64,000 nt of DNA from VRUE01 sp963728835 (lineage in GTDB: Bacteria; Actinomycetota; Thermoleophilia; Solirubrobacterales; 70-9), in NCBI GenBank assembly GCA_963728835.1, contig CAVSKZ010000001.1, forward strand, positions 124,001 through 188,000, in the 5' to 3' direction. A program made the translations under genes and the position numbers. The notes under the pieces were generated by a model. The model worked only from the letters and a program-made list of their open reading frames with translations, did no database searches and had not been told where the DNA came from. Below are positions 54,056 through 61,671 of the stretch, in pieces (the first letter of the stretch is position 1; each line of letters starts with the position of its first letter).

Positions 54056-54337
54056 GTCAGTTCAGCCTCCGCCTGCGTCTTCGGCGCGAGCATGAACTGC
54101 CCGGTCGTGGTGCTGCCGGGGCTCCAGTCGATCCCCTCGAGCAGCTCGTCGGGGGAGACGCCGAGCGCAGCCGGCGAGCTTGACCAGGGTGTCGATCCGC
54201 GCGACGCGCAATCCCCGCTCCAGCTGGCTGATCTCGGTCCGGTGGAGGGAGGCTCGGATGCCCAGCTCCTCCTGCGACATCTCCGCGCGCCTGCGGCAGC
54301 GCGCCAGGTTCTCCCCGAAGAGGGCGGCGATGTCCAT
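54016..54337 (-). CDS. XRE-family DNA-binding protein (frameshifted)
   Basis: A helix-turn-helix protein of about 106 residues. The HTH is MSQEELGIRASLHRTEISQLERGLRVARIDTLVKLA, and the next part (AALGVSPDELLEGIDW) follows after removing one base near 54175. The tail (GQFMLAPKTQAEAELTQ) overlaps the 3' end of the GT4 gene by 40 bases on the other strand. ATG 54337 or 54346 may be the start. Targets unknown; it sits inside the glucan cluster. Confidence 0.75.
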
Positions 54338-54473
54338 GGGCGGCATTGTTCTCGCTGGCGGATGCATAGTCCACATCGCGAGCGCGGAAGAACCGCCACA
54401 GTAGAACGACCGCGCAACGACAAGCGCTGAAATCTATCAGCTGACAGACAATAACCCTCAATGAGAAGGGCGT

Positions 54474-55139
54474 CTAATCACCCGCCGCGGGCGGTTGAAG
54501 CGTCGTCCAGGCACTTGGGTCCGGCTCGACCGGATCGTCCCAGCGCAGCTGCTCCGGCGCCTCGCGCATGCGGATGACCCGAGCGGGGATGCCGGCGACG
54601 ACCGCGTTGGCGGGCACGTCCTTGGTCACCACGGAGTTGGTGCCGACGATCGAGTTGTCGCCGACGCTGACGCCGCGCAGGATGCAGGCGCCGTAGCCGA
54701 TCCAGACGTTGGAGCCGACCTCGACGTCGCGCTTGTAGATGCCCTGCTGGCGGATCGGCCGCTCGACTTCGACCACGCCGTGGTCGAAGTCGATGAACAT
54801 CGCCCGGTCGGCGATCACGCACTGCTCGCCGATCCGCACCCGCTGGTAGGCGGAGATCGTGCACTCCTGGCCCATCACCGTCTTCGCGCCGATCTCGACC
54901 CGGCCCTCGTGGCAGCGGATCTTGGTCCCGTCGCCGACCCAGACGAAGCGGCCGAACTCGAGCCGTCCCCTGCGGCCGACCTGCAGTTCGAGCCCGCGGC
55001 CGAGGAAGAGCATCCCCGCGGTGCGCCAGCGGCGCCCGGCGCGGGTCAGCAGGCGGCGCCAGAGGTAGCGCCAGAGGAGCTGCCCGTAGCGGTGGTTGAG
55101 CATCCCGTTGCGGGCGAGGAAGCGGATGAGGCGGATCAC
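54474..55139 (-). CDS. Left-handed beta-helix acyltransferase, Rv3034c-like
   Basis: A 221-residue hexapeptide-repeat transferase. The N-terminal helices (IRLIRFLARNGMLNHRYGQLLWRYLWRR) precede repeats such as VEIGAKTVMGQECTISAY, VRIGEQCVIADRAMFIDFDH and VSVGDNSIVGTNSVVTKDVPANAVVAGIPARVI. It would acetylate or acylate a sugar. A similar gene (Rv3034c) sits in the mycobacterial MGLP locus. GTG 55139 is preferred over TTG 55169, which would overlap the meaB start. Confidence 0.85.
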   Translation of the reverse strand: MIRLIRFLARNGMLNHRYGQLLWRYLWRRLLTRAGRRWRTAGMLFLGRGLELQVGRRGRLEFGRFVWVGDGTKIRCHEGRVEIGAKTVMGQECTISAYQRVRIGEQCVIADRAMFIDFDHGVVEVERPIRQQGIYKRDVEVGSNVWIGYGACILRGVSVGDNSIVGTNSVVTKDVPANAVVAGIPARVIRMREAPEQLRWDDPVEPDPSAWTTLQPPAAGD

Positions 55140-55168
55140 GGCGGCGGGGACTCTAGACTGGCGCAGCA

Positions 55169-56131
55169 ATGGCCGACGCCGCCAAGACCGCCTCGCTCGC
55201 CGAGCGCCTCGTCGCCGGCGACAAGCGCGCCCTGGCGCGGGCGATCACGCTGATCGAGTCCGACGACCCGGCCGGCTGGGAGCTCGTGCGCGAGGTCTAT
55301 CCGCGCACCGGCAGGGCGCGGATCGTCGGCTTCACCGGACCGCCCGGGGTCGGCAAGAGCACCCTGATCGGCGCTCTCACCGCAGAGCTGCGCAAAGCCG
55401 AGCGACAGGTCGCGGTGCTCTCGATCGACCCCTCCAGCCCCTTCACCCAGGGCGCCCTGCTCGGCGACCGTATCCGCCTCTCCGACCACTTCCTCGACCC
55501 CGGGGTCTTCATCCGCTCGATGGCCTCGCGCGGGGCGCTCGGCGGGCTCTCGGAGGCGGCCCTGCAGGTCGCGCTGGCGATGGACGCCGCCGGCAAGGAC
55601 GACGTCCTGATCGAGACCGTCGGCGTCGGCCAGGCCGAGATCGACATCGTCGACCACGCCGACACGATCGTGCTCGCCCTGATGCCGGGCTCGGGCGACT
55701 CGATCCAGGCGCTGAAGGCGGGGGTGATGGAGATCCCCGACGTGATCGTCGTCAACAAGGCCGACCACCCGATGACCGACACGATGGTGCGCGAGGTTCG
55801 CAGCGTGCTGGCGCTTTCGCACGATCCCGAAGGCTGGCAGGTGCCGATCCTGCGCACCGAGGCGGCGCGTGGGGAGGGGGTCGCCGAGCTGGCCGAGGCG
55901 ATCGACAGCCACCGCGCCCACATCGAGGCGGCCGGGACCCTGGAGCAGCGCCGCGCCCGCAACCTGCGCAACGAGGTGCTGGGGATCGCGGCCTCGCGGA
56001 TGCGGCGGCGGATGGAGGCCACGGCCGCCAGCGACCCAGAGACCGCCGGGCTCCTGGAGCGGGTGGTGCGGCGCGAGCTCGACCCCGCCAGCGCCGCATC
56101 GGAGCTGCTCGAGAGGCAGGCAGATGGGTGA
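55169..56131 (+). CDS. meaB: Methylmalonyl-CoA mutase-associated GTPase MeaB
   Basis: A 320-residue G3E-family GTPase that protects and reloads B12-dependent methylmalonyl-CoA mutase. The P-loop is GFTGPPGVGKSTLIGAL, then VLSIDPSSPFTQGALLGDRIRL, the switch ETVGVGQAEIDI, and the specificity motif VVNKADHPMTD. The C-terminal dimerisation arm (RMRRRMEATAASDPETAGLLERVV) is present. The mutase itself is outside the window. It overlaps the next gene by eight bases. Confidence 0.92.
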   Translation: MADAAKTASLAERLVAGDKRALARAITLIESDDPAGWELVREVYPRTGRARIVGFTGPPGVGKSTLIGALTAELRKAERQVAVLSIDPSSPFTQGALLGDRIRLSDHFLDPGVFIRSMASRGALGGLSEAALQVALAMDAAGKDDVLIETVGVGQAEIDIVDHADTIVLALMPGSGDSIQALKAGVMEIPDVIVVNKADHPMTDTMVREVRSVLALSHDPEGWQVPILRTEAARGEGVAELAEAIDSHRAHIEAAGTLEQRRARNLRNEVLGIAASRMRRRMEATAASDPETAGLLERVVRRELDPASAASELLERQADG

Positions 56132-56528
56132 GCCGGCGGCCTCCGCCGCCTTTGCGCCGAGCGAGGCGAAGGGCTGGACCGGATACGGGGTCGACGACTC
56201 CGACGGCGCCGGCGTCGGTCAGGTTCACGGGCTCTTCGTCGACGCGCAGAGCGGCGACCCCACCTGGTTGATCGTCAAGCAGGGTCGCTTCGGAAGGACG
56301 CTGGTGGCGGTCCCGCTGCGCAACTGCGCCGCGGGCGGCGGCCGCGTCTGGGTCGCGCATGACGCCAGGACGATCCGCAGCGCTCCCGTGGTCGACCCGG
56401 CCAGGCCCCTGCTGCGCGAGCACGAGCTGACGATCTGCTCCCACTACGGCATCGGCGAGCGGGTGGGCCGCGCCGCCGAGGTCGCCGGCCTCCCCGGGGG
56501 CTCGGTTGCATCGCAGCCGGCTCGCTGA
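56124..56528 (+). CDS. PRC-barrel domain protein
   Basis: A 134-residue protein with a PRC-barrel-like stretch: GYGVDDSDGAGVGQVHGLFVDAQSGDPTWLIVKQG, then TLVAVPLRNCAAGGGRVWVAHDARTIRSAP. The pattern of a Gly-rich turn, W-L-x-V strand and VPL strand is standard for the fold. It is translationally coupled to meaB, but a direct link is not evident. Such proteins often bind RNA or act as adaptors. Confidence 0.75.
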   Translation: MGEPAASAAFAPSEAKGWTGYGVDDSDGAGVGQVHGLFVDAQSGDPTWLIVKQGRFGRTLVAVPLRNCAAGGGRVWVAHDARTIRSAPVVDPARPLLREHELTICSHYGIGERVGRAAEVAGLPGGSVASQPAR

Positions 56529-56542
56529 GTCTATTTTTCGCC

Positions 56543-56570
56543 TTGAATTCTCATCAATTTTTGGTATAGT
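56543..56570 (+). promoter_or_regulatory. Strong promoter before a micro-ORF
   Basis: TTGAAT (56543-56548) and TATAGT (56565-56570) are 16 bases apart in an AT-rich patch. Seven bases after the -10 lies an ATG (56578), implying a leaderless transcript. Confidence 0.6.
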
Positions 56571-56577
56571 GCCCAGC

Positions 56578-56613
56578 ATGACTTTGGGCTTCAAGCACGG
56601 CGGACCACGGTAG
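56578..56613 (+). CDS. Possible leaderless micro-ORF (11 aa)
   Basis: ATG to TAG encodes MTLGFKHGGPR. The predicted transcription start falls at or next to the A of the ATG. Beyond the stop, a run of AGCGCT-containing inverted repeats leads into the 3' end of the convergent acyl-CoA dehydrogenase. It could be a tiny peptide gene, a leader, or simply the start of an antisense RNA. Confidence 0.3.
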   Translation: MTLGFKHGGPR

Positions 56614-56644
56614 CGCTCGCTGGAGCGCCCACAGCGGCTAGCGC

Positions 56645-57790
56645 TCAGCAGCCGAGCTGCCGGGCGATCACCATCTGCTGCACCTCGTCGGTGCCCTCGC
56701 CGATGGTGAGGATCTTGGCGTCGCGGTAGAAGCGGCAGACCGGGTACTCCTCGATATAGCCGTAGCCACCGTGGATCTGGACCGCCTCCTCGGTCGCGCG
56801 AACCGCGAGGCGGCCGGTGATCAGCTTCGCCTGGGCGGCGGTGAGGGTGAAGGACTTGCCGGCCTCCTTCTCCAGCGCCGCCCGCCAGGTGAGCAGGCGG
56901 GCCGCCTCGATCTGGGCCGAGAGGTCGGCGATCTTGGCCTGGATCGACTGGAACTTGGAGATCGCCTGGCCGAAGGCCTGGCGCTCCTTGGCGTAGGCGA
57001 TCGCCTCGTCGAGGGCGCCCTGGGCGAGGCCGACGCCCATCGCGGCGACGCCGATCCGCCCGCCGTCGAGGATGTGGAGGAAGTTCTTGAAGCCCTCGCC
57101 GCGCCGGCCGAGCAGGTTGCCCTCCGGCACCCGGCAGTCCTCGAACGTGAGCGGCCGCGTGTCGGAGGCGTTCCAGCCCATCTTGCGGTAGGGCTCGCCG
57201 AACTCATAGCCCGGCGTCCCGGTGGGGACGATCAGGTTCGAGATCTCCTTGCGACCGTTCGCCTCGCCGGTCACAGCGGTGATCGAGACGCACCCCGAGA
57301 TGTCCGTCCCCGAGTTGGTGATGAACTGCTTGGCGCCGTTCACCACCCATTCGCCGTCCTCCAGCTTCGCCGTAGTCCGCACGTTCCCCGCGTCCGACCC
57401 GGCCTCCGGCTCGGTAAGCCCAAAAGAAGCAAGCCGTTCGCCCGTGCAGAGCCGCGGCAGCCACTCCGCCTTCTGCTCCTCCGAGCCCCACAGATAGATA
57501 GGCATCGTCCCCAGCGACGTGTGCGCCGCCATCGTGATGCAAACCGAAGAGTCGATCCGAGCCAGCTCTTCCACCGCCAGCACATAGGACAGCGTGTCCG
57601 CCCCGCCCCCGCCGTACTCCTGCGGAAACGGAATCCCCATCAACCCGAGCTTGCCGAGCTTCTCGACGATCTCGTAGGGAAACCGCTTCTCCCGGTCCAG
57701 CTCCTCAGCCACGGGCCGGACCTCCGCAAGCGCAAACTCCCGCACCGTGTCTCGCAGCAACCGCTGCTCATCTGAAAGCTCAAAATCCAA
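56645..57790 (-). CDS. Acyl-CoA dehydrogenase
   Basis: A 381-residue FAD enzyme for the first step of beta-oxidation or a branched-chain acyl-CoA pathway. It starts MDFELSDEQRLLRDTVREFA and has LTEPEAGSDAGN, the FAD-binding RQAFGQAISKFQ and the catalytic-region QIHGGYGYIEEYPVCRFYRDAKI; the conserved Glu of the active site is within EEYP. Complete length. It lies downstream of the aldehyde dehydrogenase with a hairpin between. Confidence 0.93.
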   Translation of the reverse strand: MDFELSDEQRLLRDTVREFALAEVRPVAEELDREKRFPYEIVEKLGKLGLMGIPFPQEYGGGGADTLSYVLAVEELARIDSSVCITMAAHTSLGTMPIYLWGSEEQKAEWLPRLCTGERLASFGLTEPEAGSDAGNVRTTAKLEDGEWVVNGAKQFITNSGTDISGCVSITAVTGEANGRKEISNLIVPTGTPGYEFGEPYRKMGWNASDTRPLTFEDCRVPEGNLLGRRGEGFKNFLHILDGGRIGVAAMGVGLAQGALDEAIAYAKERQAFGQAISKFQSIQAKIADLSAQIEAARLLTWRAALEKEAGKSFTLTAAQAKLITGRLAVRATEEAVQIHGGYGYIEEYPVCRFYRDAKILTIGEGTDEVQQMVIARQLGC

Positions 57791-57838
57791 GGCCGAGAGC
57801 CTACGTAGTCAGCCAGTGGCGCGACTGCCGGGGGGTGG

Positions 57839-57904
57839 CACGGTTTTGGGGGACCACCCCGAGGAAGCTTTAGCTACCGCAGGGGTGGTGGCACCAAAAC
57901 CGTG
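57839..57904. repeat. Palindromic repeat B, intergenic copy
   Basis: Arms CACGGTTTTGG and CCACCCC pair with GGGGTGGTGG and CCAAAACCGTG, with a small internal asymmetry. The 21-base loop at 57861-57881 begins GAGGAAGCTTTAGCTACCGC and is the exact reverse complement of the loop in the parA insert (44653-44673). It separates the aldehyde dehydrogenase and acyl-CoA dehydrogenase genes, both on the minus strand. Confidence 0.8.
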
Positions 57905-57928
57905 ACAGGACCCGCCGGCCCAACCCCG

Positions 57929-59365
57929 TCAGAGCTGAAGACTCTTGACTTGAAGCAGCTCTTCGATCGCATAACGCCCGTTCTCGCGCCCGTGCCCCGA
58001 CTGCTTGTAGCCGCCGAAAGGAGCGAGGGGGTTGAACGCCCCGCCGTTGATCTCGATCTGCCCGGTGCGAAGCCTCTTGGCGACGCCGATCGCGCGGTCC
58101 TGGTCGGCCGACCAGACCCCGCCGGCGAGTCCGTAGACCGTGTCGTTGGCGATCCGCACCGCGTCGTCCTCGCCGTCGTAGGGCTGGATCGAGAGCACCG
58201 GCCCGAAGATCTCCTCCTGGGCGATCGTCATCTCCGGCGTCACGTCCGAGAAGACCGTGGGGCGGACGAAGTAGCCGCGCTCGAGGCCCTCGGGGGCGGT
58301 TGCGCCGCCGGTGACGAGCCTCGCCCCTTCCGCCTCGCCCTTCTCGATGTAGCCGCGCACGCGCTCGCGCTGCACCTCGGAGACCAGCGGTCCGAGCCGG
58401 GTCGAGTCCTCGAAGGGGTCGCCCGGAGCGAAGGCCTCGGCCGTCTGCGCGGCGATCTGCTCGGCCTCGGCCAGCTTCTCGCGCGGGACCAGCATCCGGG
58501 TCAGGGCGCTGCAGGTCTGACCCGAGTTGAGGTAGCACTTGGCGACGCCGTCGGGAACGGCCTTGCTCAGGTCGGCGTCGTCGAGGATCACGTTCGGCGA
58601 CTTGCCGCCGAGCTCCATCGCCACCGGCTTCACCGTCGCCGAGGCGAGCTCGGAGACGCGCCGGCCGGCCCGGGTCGAGCCGGTGAAGGAGACCATGTCG
58701 ACGCCGGGGTGACCGGCGATCGCCTCGCCGACCACGGGACCGGTTCCGGTGACGAGGTTGAAGACGCCGGCGGGGAGGCCGACGGCCTCGATCACCTCGG
58801 CGAGGATGAAGGCGTTCAGCGGCACGACCTCGCTCGGCTTCAGCACCACGGTGCAGCCGGCGGCGAGGGCGGGGGCGACCTTGGCTGCGATCTGGTTCAG
58901 CGGGTAGTTCCAGGGGGTGATCGCTCCGAGCACGCCGGCCGGCTCGCGCAGGACCCGCGAGTTGCCGATCTCCTCCTCCCAGGCGACTTCCTCCATCAGG
59001 CCCGGCATCGCCGCGAACTGGGCGGTGGGCAGGCCGGCCTGGATGATCTGACTCAGTTTCAGCGGCATCCCCAGCTCCTGCGCGATCGTCGCCGCGATCT
59101 CCTCGCTGCGCTCGCCGAGGCCGGCCGCGATCGCGTTCAGGTAGCCGGCGCGCTCCTCGCGCGAGGTCTGCGACCAGGTCTCGAAGGCGTCGCGAGCCGC
59201 TGCCACCGCGCGGTCGGCGTCACCCGGCGTGCAGGCCGGGATCGTCCCCATCCCCTCCTCGGTGGTCGAGTTGATCACCTCGATCGTCTCCGAGCCCTCG
59301 GGCTCGACCCACTTGCCGCCGATGAAGATCTTGTCGCGTACCTGAGCCTCCGCCGCTGTAGCCAT
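57929..59365 (-). CDS. Aldehyde dehydrogenase family protein
   Basis: A 478-residue NAD(P)-dependent aldehyde dehydrogenase. The oxyanion Asn is in TPWNYPL, the general base Glu in MELGGKSPNV, and the nucleophilic Cys in NSGQTCSALTR. NAD-binding FTGSTRAG and the C-terminal IFGPVLSIQPY and GGYKQSGHGRENG are complete. AGGAGGG precedes the ATG at 59365, which rejects the longer frame. The HxlR regulator just upstream is likely to control it, as HxlR proteins often respond to aldehydes. Confidence 0.93.
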   Translation of the reverse strand: MATAAEAQVRDKIFIGGKWVEPEGSETIEVINSTTEEGMGTIPACTPGDADRAVAAARDAFETWSQTSREERAGYLNAIAAGLGERSEEIAATIAQELGMPLKLSQIIQAGLPTAQFAAMPGLMEEVAWEEEIGNSRVLREPAGVLGAITPWNYPLNQIAAKVAPALAAGCTVVLKPSEVVPLNAFILAEVIEAVGLPAGVFNLVTGTGPVVGEAIAGHPGVDMVSFTGSTRAGRRVSELASATVKPVAMELGGKSPNVILDDADLSKAVPDGVAKCYLNSGQTCSALTRMLVPREKLAEAEQIAAQTAEAFAPGDPFEDSTRLGPLVSEVQRERVRGYIEKGEAEGARLVTGGATAPEGLERGYFVRPTVFSDVTPEMTIAQEEIFGPVLSIQPYDGEDDAVRIANDTVYGLAGGVWSADQDRAIGVAKRLRTGQIEINGGAFNPLAPFGGYKQSGHGRENGRYAIEELLQVKSLQL

Positions 59366-59414
59366 TTCCAAACCCTCCTGGTCGCCTTTGCCGTTCCTGG
59401 CTGCGCAGCCAAAG

Positions 59415-59921
59415 CTAGCGCGCCGTGAGCGCCTTCGTGTTGTCGGTGGCGTTCCGCACGCCGGGCCCGGGCACCGCACGGGCGTCCCTTGCGTGCAGAA
59501 GCTTGCCGCAGCTCTCGCAGATCCCGCGGTCGCTGACCGCGCCGCCGCACTCCTTGTGGACGATCAGCATCGGCGGTCCGTCTGGGTTGGGGGAGTGGCG
59601 ATCCCCCCAGTCGAGCAGAGCGACCAGGGCGGGCCAGAGGTCTAGCCCCTTCTCGGTGAGGAAGTACTCGTAGCGCTCGGGGTTCTGCTGGTAGGCCCGG
59701 CGCTCGAGGATGTCCTCCTCGATCAGCCGCTGCAGGCGGGCGGAGAGAACGTTGCGGGCGACGCCGAGGCCCTTCTGCAGCTCGTCGAAGCGACGCCTGC
59801 CGTTCATCACGTCGCGCACGATCAGCAGCGTCCAGCGCTCGCCGATCACCTCCAGCGAGCGTGCGATCGAGCAGACCTGTCCCGGGTAGTCGTTGCGCAG
59901 CACAAAGTGATCTTGGCACAC
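59415..59921 (-). CDS. HxlR-family regulator with C-terminal zinc-ribbon-like tail
   Basis: A 168-residue winged-helix protein. HTH region SLEVIGERWTLLIVRDVMNGRRRFDELQKGLGVARNVLSARLQRLIEEDI and wing QQNPERYEYFLTEKG are standard. Beyond the usual 110 residues is a Cys-rich tail (HKECGGAVSDRGICESCGKLL) with four potential metal ligands. Twin operators lie directly upstream (59925 and 59969). It precedes the aldehyde dehydrogenase on the same strand. Confidence 0.88.
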   Translation of the reverse strand: MCQDHFVLRNDYPGQVCSIARSLEVIGERWTLLIVRDVMNGRRRFDELQKGLGVARNVLSARLQRLIEEDILERRAYQQNPERYEYFLTEKGLDLWPALVALLDWGDRHSPNPDGPPMLIVHKECGGAVSDRGICESCGKLLHARDARAVPGPGVRNATDNTKALTAR

Positions 59922-59924
59922 AAG

Positions 59925-59983
59925 GTTGCGTCAAGCAACTCACCTGGCTAGGATCGGTTCAGATGAAAGTTGCGTCAAGCAAC
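59925..59983. promoter_or_regulatory. Twin HxlR operators
   Basis: GTTGCGTCAAGCAAC occurs twice (59925-59939 and 59969-59983), a palindrome of GTTGC and GCAAC around five bases. Centres are 44 bases apart, close to four helical turns, so two dimers would lie on one DNA face. The first copy ends four bases before the regulator's GTG. Confidence 0.7.
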
Positions 59984-59993
59984 CAACTTGGCT

Positions 59994-60037
59994 GACTTCG
60001 TGTTTATGGGTGGTTATGGGCCCATAACCACGAAGTC
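59994..60037. repeat. Hairpin with a duplicated arm
   Basis: GACTTCGT (59994-60001) pairs with ACGAAGTC (60030-60037), and GGTTATGGG (60012-60020) pairs directly with CCCATAACC (60021-60029). The left side has ten extra bases (60002-60011) that look like a tandem copy of TTATGGG. It lies between divergent genes. Confidence 0.65.
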
Positions 60038-60058
60038 ACCGCGGATCGGAGGCACGGC

Positions 60059-60214
60059 ATGAGGTTGATTCCGAGACATAGGCAGCACCAGAGGACCAAG
60101 GCTCCCCGCATCTCCATCACCCAGGAGGAGATCACCGCGGATCTGGTCTACCCGGCGAGCCCTCGAGCCTTGCGCGAGACCGCAGCAGCGCGCGGGCGCG
60201 GGAGCGGTCGGTGA
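60059..60214 (+). CDS. Small hypothetical protein (51 aa)
   Basis: A short frame with a GGAG site eight bases before the ATG. The product RLIPRHRQHQRTKAPRISIT is basic at the start, then has QEEITADLVYPASPRALRET and a Gly/Arg tail. Its stop overlaps the GTG of the thioesterase gene (GTGA), which supports real translation. No family is recognised. Confidence 0.5.
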   Translation: MRLIPRHRQHQRTKAPRISITQEEITADLVYPASPRALRETAAARGRGSGR

Positions 60215-60777
60215 GCGCCGAGCACCTGGCGGCCGACGGCGGCACCGCCGTCGACGCGGCGCTTGCCTTCGCCGAGTCGAGCCCCGAGACGACCCGCGAG
60301 CGCACCCTCGTCTGGCAGGACCCGGTGCCGACCGCGGCGGCCGGGGCGACGATGACCGGCATGGAGTACATGCAGGCGATCGTCTCCGGCAAGCTGCCCC
60401 CGCCGCCGATCGCGGTGACGATGCGGATGGGGCCGATCGAGATCGGCGACGGCCGTGCCGTCTTCGCCGGCGAGCCCGGCGAGGAGCACTACAACCCGAT
60501 CGGCGTCGTCCATGGCGGCTACGCCGCGACCCTGCTCGACTCCGCCCTCGGCTGCGCGGTACACACGACTCTCCCGGCCGGCGTCGGCTACACCTCGCTC
60601 GGTCTCGAGGCCAAGTACGTTCGCCCGATCACCCGCGACACCGGCCGCGTCCTCTGCGAGGCCAACGTCCTCTACGGCGGCCGGCGTCAGGCGACCGCGG
60701 AGGCCAGCCTCACGGCCGCCGACAGCGGCAAGCTGCTTGCCCACGGGATCGCGACCTGCATGATCCTCAGCGTATAG
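60211..60777 (+). CDS. PaaI-type hotdog thioesterase
   Basis: A 188-residue thioesterase. A 65-residue N-terminal extension precedes the hotdog domain, whose key segment NPIGVVHGGYAATLLDSALGCAVHT has the HGG-x(7)-D pattern. YTSLGLEAKYVRPITRDTG follows as expected. GTG 60211 overlaps the small upstream ORF. It would hydrolyse acyl- or aryl-CoA. Confidence 0.88.
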   Translation: MSAEHLAADGGTAVDAALAFAESSPETTRERTLVWQDPVPTAAAGATMTGMEYMQAIVSGKLPPPPIAVTMRMGPIEIGDGRAVFAGEPGEEHYNPIGVVHGGYAATLLDSALGCAVHTTLPAGVGYTSLGLEAKYVRPITRDTGRVLCEANVLYGGRRQATAEASLTAADSGKLLAHGIATCMILSV

Positions 60778-60803
60778 CAGATATGCAATAAGTACATATT
60801 TGC

Positions 60804-60809
60804 TATGAT
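60804..60809 (+). promoter_or_regulatory. -10 element of a probably leaderless XRE gene
   Basis: TATGAT lies six bases before the ATG at 60816, so the transcript should begin at or next to the start codon. The region 60781-60805 is AT-rich and contains ATATG and CATAT half-sites that could bind the XRE protein itself. Confidence 0.5.
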
Positions 60810-60815
60810 CTAGGC

Positions 60816-61145
60816 ATGAAAACGCCTGGTGAGCTGCTCAAGGAAGCCCGCGAGAGACATGGCGTCAGCCAAAAGCAGCTTGCGATGCGCGCCAGCACCA
60901 CCCAGTCCGCGATCTCACGGATCGAGCGTGATCGCGTTTCGCCTTCGGTCGAGACCCTGCGGGAGCTTCTCTATCTCCTTGGTGAAGATTTGGAGCTCGG
61001 CGCGTCGCGCCGTGAATCCGGAATCGACGCGACCCTGATCGATCAGCAACTCCGACGGTCTCCGACCGAACGGCTCGACTACGGAGCTGCTTTCGCCAAC
61101 ATGGTGATTGCCAGCAGCCCGAACCCTCGTCGGGAGTCGCTATGA
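60816..61145 (+). CDS. XRE-family antitoxin-like regulator
   Basis: A 109-residue helix-turn-helix protein: ELLKEARERHGVSQKQLAMRASTTQSAISRIERDRVSPSVETL is the HTH. The C-terminal half (GSARRESGIDATLIDQQL-like region and SPTERLDYGAAFANMV) ends with a conserved R-x-x-x-L-D-Y segment found in antitoxins paired with nucleotidyltransferases. It overlaps the next gene by four bases. GC content is lower than its surroundings. Confidence 0.8.
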   Translation: MKTPGELLKEARERHGVSQKQLAMRASTTQSAISRIERDRVSPSVETLRELLYLLGEDLELGASRRESGIDATLIDQQLRRSPTERLDYGAAFANMVIASSPNPRRESL

Positions 61146-61669
61146 ATGGGGATCAGGCGCTGCCACCCAAGGCCCCCGAATTCCGGCAGCTACTCGAACC
61201 GCTGATTGCCCATGGGGTCGATTTCGTTCTGATCGGGGGTCAGGCGGGGATATCCCACGGCTCCACCTATCCAAGCTTTGACCTCGACCTCGTGTACGCC
61301 CGTGGCAGCGACAACGTCGCTCGTCTCGTCGTGGCTCTCGAGGAGATCGGTGTGCGGTTGCGCGGGGCTCCACGGGATCTCCCGTTCCAGCTCGATGTGG
61401 GAACAATCGAAAACGGCGCGAACTTCACCTTCGAGACGCCACATGGAGATCTCGACGTACTCGCGGACGCCGCCGGCATGCGGTCATATGACGATCTGAA
61501 GTCAGGTTCCGTTGAGCGAGAAGTCTTCGGCCATCTCGTCAGAGTTGCTTCCCTGGATCACCTGATTGCGATGAAGAGGGCAGCCGGGCGCACCAAGGAC
61601 AAGCTGATGGTCGAGGAGTACATCGTGATTGCAGACCGACAGCGGGCCGCCGAAGACGCGGCTAGCTGA
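61142..61669 (+). CDS. Nucleotidyltransferase, toxin-like partner of XRE gene
   Basis: A 175-residue member of the nucleotidyltransferase superfamily. The active site is LIGGQAGISHGSTYPSFDLDLVYARG, with the GG, the helix Gly-Ser and the Asp-Leu-Asp metal pair; a third acidic residue may be in GDLDVLADA. The C-terminal segment HLIAMKRAAGRTKDKLMVEE is shared with AbiEii/MenA-like proteins. Coupled to the XRE gene by ATGA overlap, which is the layout of a toxin-antitoxin or defence pair. Confidence 0.8.
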   Translation: MNGDQALPPKAPEFRQLLEPLIAHGVDFVLIGGQAGISHGSTYPSFDLDLVYARGSDNVARLVVALEEIGVRLRGAPRDLPFQLDVGTIENGANFTFETPHGDLDVLADAAGMRSYDDLKSGSVEREVFGHLVRVASLDHLIAMKRAAGRTKDKLMVEEYIVIADRQRAAEDAAS

Positions 61670-61671
61670 GC

